A stretch of DNA of 9,163 nt from Bacteroidota bacterium (GTDB taxonomy: Bacteria > Bacteroidota > Bacteroidia > J057), in the NCBI GenBank assembly GCA_004292985.1, contig RDXT01000558.1, positions 1-9,163 on the forward strand, read 5' to 3'. Shown piece after piece: positions 6,290 through 9,163 of the stretch; position 1 is the stretch's first letter, and each line of letters opens with the position of its first letter. The notes below the pieces were generated by a model, which searched no databases, was not told the origin of the DNA, and saw nothing but the letters and a program-made list of their open reading frames with translations. The position numbers were made by a program, and so were the translations under genes.

Positions 6290-7343
6290 TGGTTTTTATC
6301 CAGGGAAGAAAATCAGTGACGTCTTTCAAAAATTCGTCAGGATGCTCATACTTTAACGCATGTGATGTATTTTTGTACACCTGATGCATAATCCATTCAG
6401 GATGCGCTTGTTGCAGCTTTATGTTTTCTGTTTCAAATGCAAACTGATCTTGTTCCGATACCGGGTCTAAAATTAGCAGAGGGACATCCAGGTTTCTGTA
6501 AATGACCTTTGGGTTCAACAAACTGTTTGAGATACCAAACAATTGGGTGGAGGCATAAGGCCTGTAGGTCAGCGTCAGAAAATCTTCCACAGAACGTACA
6601 CCGCATAGCTCAGCCATTCCGGGGTTAAAACTCCAGTTCCCGGCTGCATGTTGCTTTAAGGAGGCGAGTGACTGAAAAATATGTTTTTGGTTAAAGGCAT
6701 CGCCTTCTACCCATAGTTTGCAGGCTTTAAACTCTGAATCAAATGTCATTTTTTGAAACGCTTCATATTCGGGAAATTCTTTGCGTAGTTTCGCTGTCAA
6801 AGAATCTATGGGTTCCTTATGGTCGTTCATAGCCCAGGCCACCGAGCCGCCGTCTTCCAGGATGAGCCCCAGCACACGGTCAGGATACGCATCATAAAAA
6901 GCCGTAGCAATGGAGCCCCCGCGTGACCAGCCGCCAATGACTGCTTTTTTTATTTTTAAATGGCTGAGCAGCAGGTTGATGTCGTCCGCTACGTGATACA
7001 GCGACACTTCCTTTTCGGGTATCGGTGTGAATCCATGCCCGTAATAATCAATCGAAATCACATAACAACCTTGTTTGACCAGCGAGTCGGCAAGCCCCAG
7101 CATTTCATACGCATTACTGCCCGTGCCGTGTGCCCACACGATGGGGATTCCGCCCGGTTTTCCCCAGGTCAGGTAATGCATGTTTACATTGGGAGTCTGG
7201 ATATAATGACCATGCTTCTCCTCAAATTTCACAAATTCGGCTTTGGTTTTCAGGAAAAACAGAGAATCCTGCATGGCTTCATCCTGCGCGCTTGATAAGA
7301 GCACGGAGAGGCACAGGGATATAATGGAGAGCGTTTTTTTCAT
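6273..7343 (-). CDS. Secreted alpha/beta hydrolase
   Basis: A 356-residue alpha/beta-hydrolase-fold esterase- or lipase-like enzyme, probably periplasmic or outer-membrane exposed. The ATG at 7341-7343 is preferred over one 25 codons upstream because it gives a clean signal peptide, M-K-K-T-L-S-I-I-S-L-C-L-S-V-L-L-S-S-A, cut before Q20. H72-G-T-G-S-N likely forms the oxyanion hole. The nucleophile is S140 in G-G-W-S-R-G-G-S. H328 (N-T-S-H-A-L) is the probable catalytic His, with D293 or D299 the likely acid. C-terminal P-D-E-F-L-K-D-V-T-D-F-L matches the family's last helix. No lipobox cysteine follows the signal peptide. The substrate cannot be read from sequence. The gene lies downstream of a DUF418 gene on the same strand, but a 303-bp gap makes one shared transcript uncertain. 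Confidence 0.88.
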   Translation of the reverse strand: MKKTLSIISLCLSVLLSSAQDEAMQDSLFFLKTKAEFVKFEEKHGHYIQTPNVNMHYLTWGKPGGIPIVWAHGTGSNAYEMLGLADSLVKQGCYVISIDYYGHGFTPIPEKEVSLYHVADDINLLLSHLKIKKAVIGGWSRGGSIATAFYDAYPDRVLGLILEDGGSVAWAMNDHKEPIDSLTAKLRKEFPEYEAFQKMTFDSEFKACKLWVEGDAFNQKHIFQSLASLKQHAAGNWSFNPGMAELCGVRSVEDFLTLTYRPYASTQLFGISNSLLNPKVIYRNLDVPLLILDPVSEQDQFAFETENIKLQQAHPEWIMHQVYKNTSHALKYEHPDEFLKDVTDFLPWIKTSVGSR

Positions 7344-7475
7344 GTTAAGAGGGGTTTTTGGGGGTAACACAACAGGAAAATTACTTTCTTTTGGCCGTGT
7401 ACATTCCTTCATCTGCATATCGGCACGCTTCTGTTAGTTTGCTTTCAAATGATTGTTGGATTAAAATGAGCTATT

Positions 7476-7510
7476 TACCACGGAGTCACGGAGGCACAGA
7501 GATACACTGA
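7476..7510. repeat. CACGGAG-type degenerate tandem octamer repeat
   Basis: After TAC come the units CACGGAGT, CACGGAGG, CACAGAGA and TACACTGA, which are variants of one 8-base unit. From general knowledge, very similar CACGGAG/CACAGAG strings recur between genes in many unrelated environmental bacteria; their origin is not settled. It borders the DUF418 remnant. Confidence 0.55.
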
Positions 7511-7536
7511 GAAGCGTTTTTAAGCGCGAATATCCA

Positions 7537-7644
7537 TTCAGTCGCCCCAAATATCTTGTAGCCTCCGATCCGTAGCAGGTGGATAAGCAAGTACGTCAGG
7601 CTCCGCCACAGCCATTCCAGCGGGCCAAACAAAAAGTACTTCTT
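7537..7644 (-). pseudogene. Remnant of a second DUF418 C-terminus
   Basis: The minus strand encodes K-K-Y-F-L-F-G-P-L-E-W-L-W-R-S-L-T-Y, almost the same as the end of the intact neighbour (K-Y-F-R-F-G-P-L-E-W-M-W-R-S-L-T-Y), then an unrelated-looking tail L-L-I-H-L-L-R-I-G-G-Y-K-I-F-G-A-T-E. There is no start codon of its own, and it is in another reading frame from the intact gene. On the plus strand, 7601-7642 and 7729-7770 match at 36 of 42 bases with no gap and a 128-bp offset. The simplest reading is the surviving tail of a lost tandem DUF418 paralogue. Confidence 0.65.
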
Positions 7645-7646
7645 TT

Positions 7647-8990
7647 TTATGAAGGGTTGGTGAGTGGATAAGAACCCGCTGAAACAGGCTGAACGCGCAG
7701 CATAGGCTGTTTTTTCCAATAGGTCAAACTCCGCCACATCCACTCCAGCGGGCCAAAGCGAAAATACTTCAACCAGATCGGGCTGACGATTAATTGGAAA
7801 ACCCAGATGCCAATGACAATAAAATACAGTTCATAGCGCTGCAATTTGCCATACATAGAGAAACCGAATCCCAGGAAAATCACATTGCAGATAAGGGTAT
7901 GTGTAATGTAGTTGGTAAAGGCCATTTGACCCACTGCGGCCAGTGATTTTTGCAGAAATGGCAGCCAGCCGGATTTGATAAAGAGCATAATCAGCCCGAT
8001 ATGTCCGCAGGTGGTAGCGATCCGCCCCAGGTCGTAGGTAACCCATGACTGGAGGAAGGAAATGACCGAAAACTGATTGGATACGATGTGGAGGGTTTCG
8101 AAATAATTAACCGGAATCCCTATGGCATAGCCTGTCAGGGCCATCAGCAGGTAAAAGCGCTTGCTTTTGGCGGCTTTCAGCACCCCCATTTTAAAAAATG
8201 CCATTCCGCACAACATCATGATCATCACATCCCAGAAATCATAGCGGTACAGCGAAAAGGATTCTGTCTGCTGGTTTGCAGGAGCGCGGTGCAGGACAAT
8301 GCTCCAGTACCCTTTGCTTCTGGCATCCATTTCCGCCTTTAACTGTTCGGGTGTGGCTTTCATTTCCTTTACTTTTTCATCCCATTTTTCAATGGCTTTT
8401 GTCTCCTCCTGACTGATCGGCTCGCCTTTGCTTTTCTTCTGGTTGGCCACGATGGAAGTTTCGTAGTTCGATGTAAGGTGGTAATAATCAGAGACGCTCC
8501 ATGCCGTAAGAAAGAGCAACAAAACCCCTGCACCGAGGAAGAGGCGTTTGGGTGCCCAGTGCCTGAAGCTGAAGGCAAACATGCCGATGATGCCGTAGGC
8601 GTAGAGGATATCGCCTATCCACAGCAGCAGGTAGCAGTGGATGGCTCCAAACAGCACCATCCACAGCAGGCGGCGGAAAAAGAGATCCGTCACGATGCTG
8701 CCGTCCAGGTCTTTTGTCTGGCGGGCCGTAAAAATCAGGATACCTGCGCCAAACAGCATCGAAAACATGCCCCGCATGGTGCCTTCAAAAAACAGGTTGT
8801 TCATCCACCAGACGATGAGGTTCCAGCCTGTGGCCCCGCCGTTGTTGGTGGGGTCCGAATAGGCTTTGTACAGGCCAAAACCGACCACATTCATCATCAG
8901 GATTCCCAGCAGGGCAATGCCCCGGATGATGTCTATAGCAGCGATTCTTTCAGTACTGGTGGTAGGTGTAAATACGGTAGGGGAGGACAT
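7647..8990 (-). CDS. DUF418 / YeiB-family polytopic membrane protein
   Basis: A 447-residue inner-membrane protein of the DUF418 family. The N-terminal I-D-I-I-R-G-I-A-L-L-G-I-L-M-M-N (19-34) is the classic opening motif. Further hydrophobic segments lie near 56-68, 72-88, 107-126, 127-142, 150-167, 252-270, 279-293, 325-338, 352-377 and 386-406. A hydrophilic charged loop (about 183-228) separates the two halves. Y-I-T-H-T-L-I-C-N (361-369) and C-terminal F-G-P-L-E-W-M-W-R-S-L-T-Y (412-424) are family hallmarks. The function is unknown; a transport role has been proposed for relatives. The last 17 residues (L-R-V-Q-P-V-S-A-G onwards) look like an acquired tail that runs into the boundary of the remnant repeat. 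It may be co-transcribed with the gene ending at 9077. Confidence 0.9.
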   Translation of the reverse strand: MSSPTVFTPTTSTERIAAIDIIRGIALLGILMMNVVGFGLYKAYSDPTNNGGATGWNLIVWWMNNLFFEGTMRGMFSMLFGAGILIFTARQTKDLDGSIVTDLFFRRLLWMVLFGAIHCYLLLWIGDILYAYGIIGMFAFSFRHWAPKRLFLGAGVLLLFLTAWSVSDYYHLTSNYETSIVANQKKSKGEPISQEETKAIEKWDEKVKEMKATPEQLKAEMDARSKGYWSIVLHRAPANQQTESFSLYRYDFWDVMIMMLCGMAFFKMGVLKAAKSKRFYLLMALTGYAIGIPVNYFETLHIVSNQFSVISFLQSWVTYDLGRIATTCGHIGLIMLFIKSGWLPFLQKSLAAVGQMAFTNYITHTLICNVIFLGFGFSMYGKLQRYELYFIVIGIWVFQLIVSPIWLKYFRFGPLEWMWRSLTYWKKQPMLRVQPVSAGSYPLTNPS

Positions 8991-9036
8991 AGGGGTTCAA
9001 AGTAAGGTGTATGAATGTGAGGGAGGGACCAGCGTG

Positions 9037-9069
9037 GGTACCGGCAGGGACTAAGGCCCTGCCGGTGCC
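9037..9069. terminator. Strong 13-bp hairpin after the upstream gene (possible terminator or mRNA end)
   Basis: GGTACCGGCAGGG (9037-9049) pairs with CCCTGCCGGTGCC (9057-9069), with a single G-T pair and the 7-base loop ACTAAGG. It lies 7 bp past the stop codon of the minus-strand gene at the right edge and 46 bp before the DUF418 start. No T-run follows on the minus strand, so it may stabilise an mRNA end, or end transcripts inefficiently, rather than act as a standard terminator. Confidence 0.5.
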
Positions 9070-9076
9070 TGTTTAC

Positions 9077-9163
9077 TTATTGCGCTTTTGCATCGTCGTT
9101 GCTCATGTCGCGGATGGGGGATATTGTCATCACCTCCATCATACCCAATCTGGGAGTGAATGT
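9077..9163 (-). CDS. C-terminal end of an unidentified protein (5'-truncated by window)
   Basis: The minus strand has 28 in-frame codons ending in TAA at 9077-9079. They give T-F-T-P-R-L-G-M-M-E-V-M-T-I-S-P-I-R-D-M, then S-N-D-D-A-K-A-Q. The stop is followed at once by the 9037-9069 hairpin, as expected for a gene end. I do not recognise the family from so short a tail. The gene would be upstream of DUF418 on the same strand, 86 bp away. Confidence 0.55.
   Translation of the reverse strand, partial: TFTPRLGMMEVMTISPIRDMSNDDAKAQ

Larger units (their letters stand above)
7344..7646. other. 303-bp non-coding stretch between the hydrolase and DUF418 genes
   Basis: No intact gene is seen. From left to right the stretch holds about 130 bp of leader in front of the hydrolase with no convincing promoter, a CACGGAG-type repeat at 7476-7510, and a decayed copy of a DUF418 C-terminus at 7537-7644. 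Nothing else was recognised. Confidence 0.6.

Noticed and set aside
7344..7418. 25-codon upstream extension of the alpha/beta hydrolase
   Set aside because: It would bury the clear signal peptide that begins at the ATG at 7341-7343.
8478..9005. Plus-strand open frame of 175 codons opposite DUF418
   Set aside because: It runs through the N-terminal half of a well-conserved membrane protein on the other strand; its composition is that of an antisense shadow.

Overview
The window looks like a chromosomal segment from a member of the Bacteroidota, probably a Saprospiraceae- or Cytophagales-like environmental bacterium (placement inferred). The reasons are a TonB-dependent outer-membrane receptor of that phylum's style, a histidine kinase with its typical Q-N-P-L-N-F H-box and I-N-H-H-G motif, promoter-like TAnnTTTG elements, no obvious Shine-Dalgarno sequences, and a DUF418 membrane protein ending in F-G-P-L-E-W-M-W-R-S-L-T-Y. 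Seven genes can be called with confidence, two of them cut by the window edges or nearly so, plus one gene remnant.

Layout. Positions 1-1190 (minus) hold the N-terminal 396 residues of a TonB-dependent receptor. Its leader (about 1252-1340, minus) is a clear TPP (thiamine pyrophosphate) riboswitch, so the receptor most likely imports thiamine or a precursor. Back-to-back promoters at 1351-1418 separate it from a plus-strand pair: a RhuM/Fic-domain protein (1450-2442) and, 6 bp later, a 7TM-type sensor histidine kinase (2449-4596). A Tat-exported intradiol dioxygenase-like protein (4617-5525, minus) converges on the kinase and is divergent from a Uma2-family nuclease-like gene (5600-6184, plus). 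A secreted alpha/beta hydrolase (6273-7343, minus) converges on the Uma2 gene. A 300-bp non-coding stretch (7344-7646) follows, with a decayed second copy of a DUF418 C-terminus and a CACGGAG-type repeat. Then come a full DUF418 membrane protein (7647-8990, minus), a strong hairpin (9037-9069), and the last 28 codons of another minus-strand gene (9077-9163).

How the parts fit. The riboswitch and receptor form one clear unit for vitamin B1 uptake. The Fic-type protein and kinase are probably co-transcribed, an unusual pairing. The other genes look like independent single units, and no shared pathway can be shown. The items most worth following up are the receptor leader's mutually exclusive helices, a perfect 25-bp palindrome inside the RhuM/Fic gene, the base-composition mosaic and A13 tract in the kinase gene, the extra C-terminal domain on the dioxygenase, and the DUF418 tail duplication. 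I saw no CRISPR array, tRNA, rRNA, transposase or integrase.
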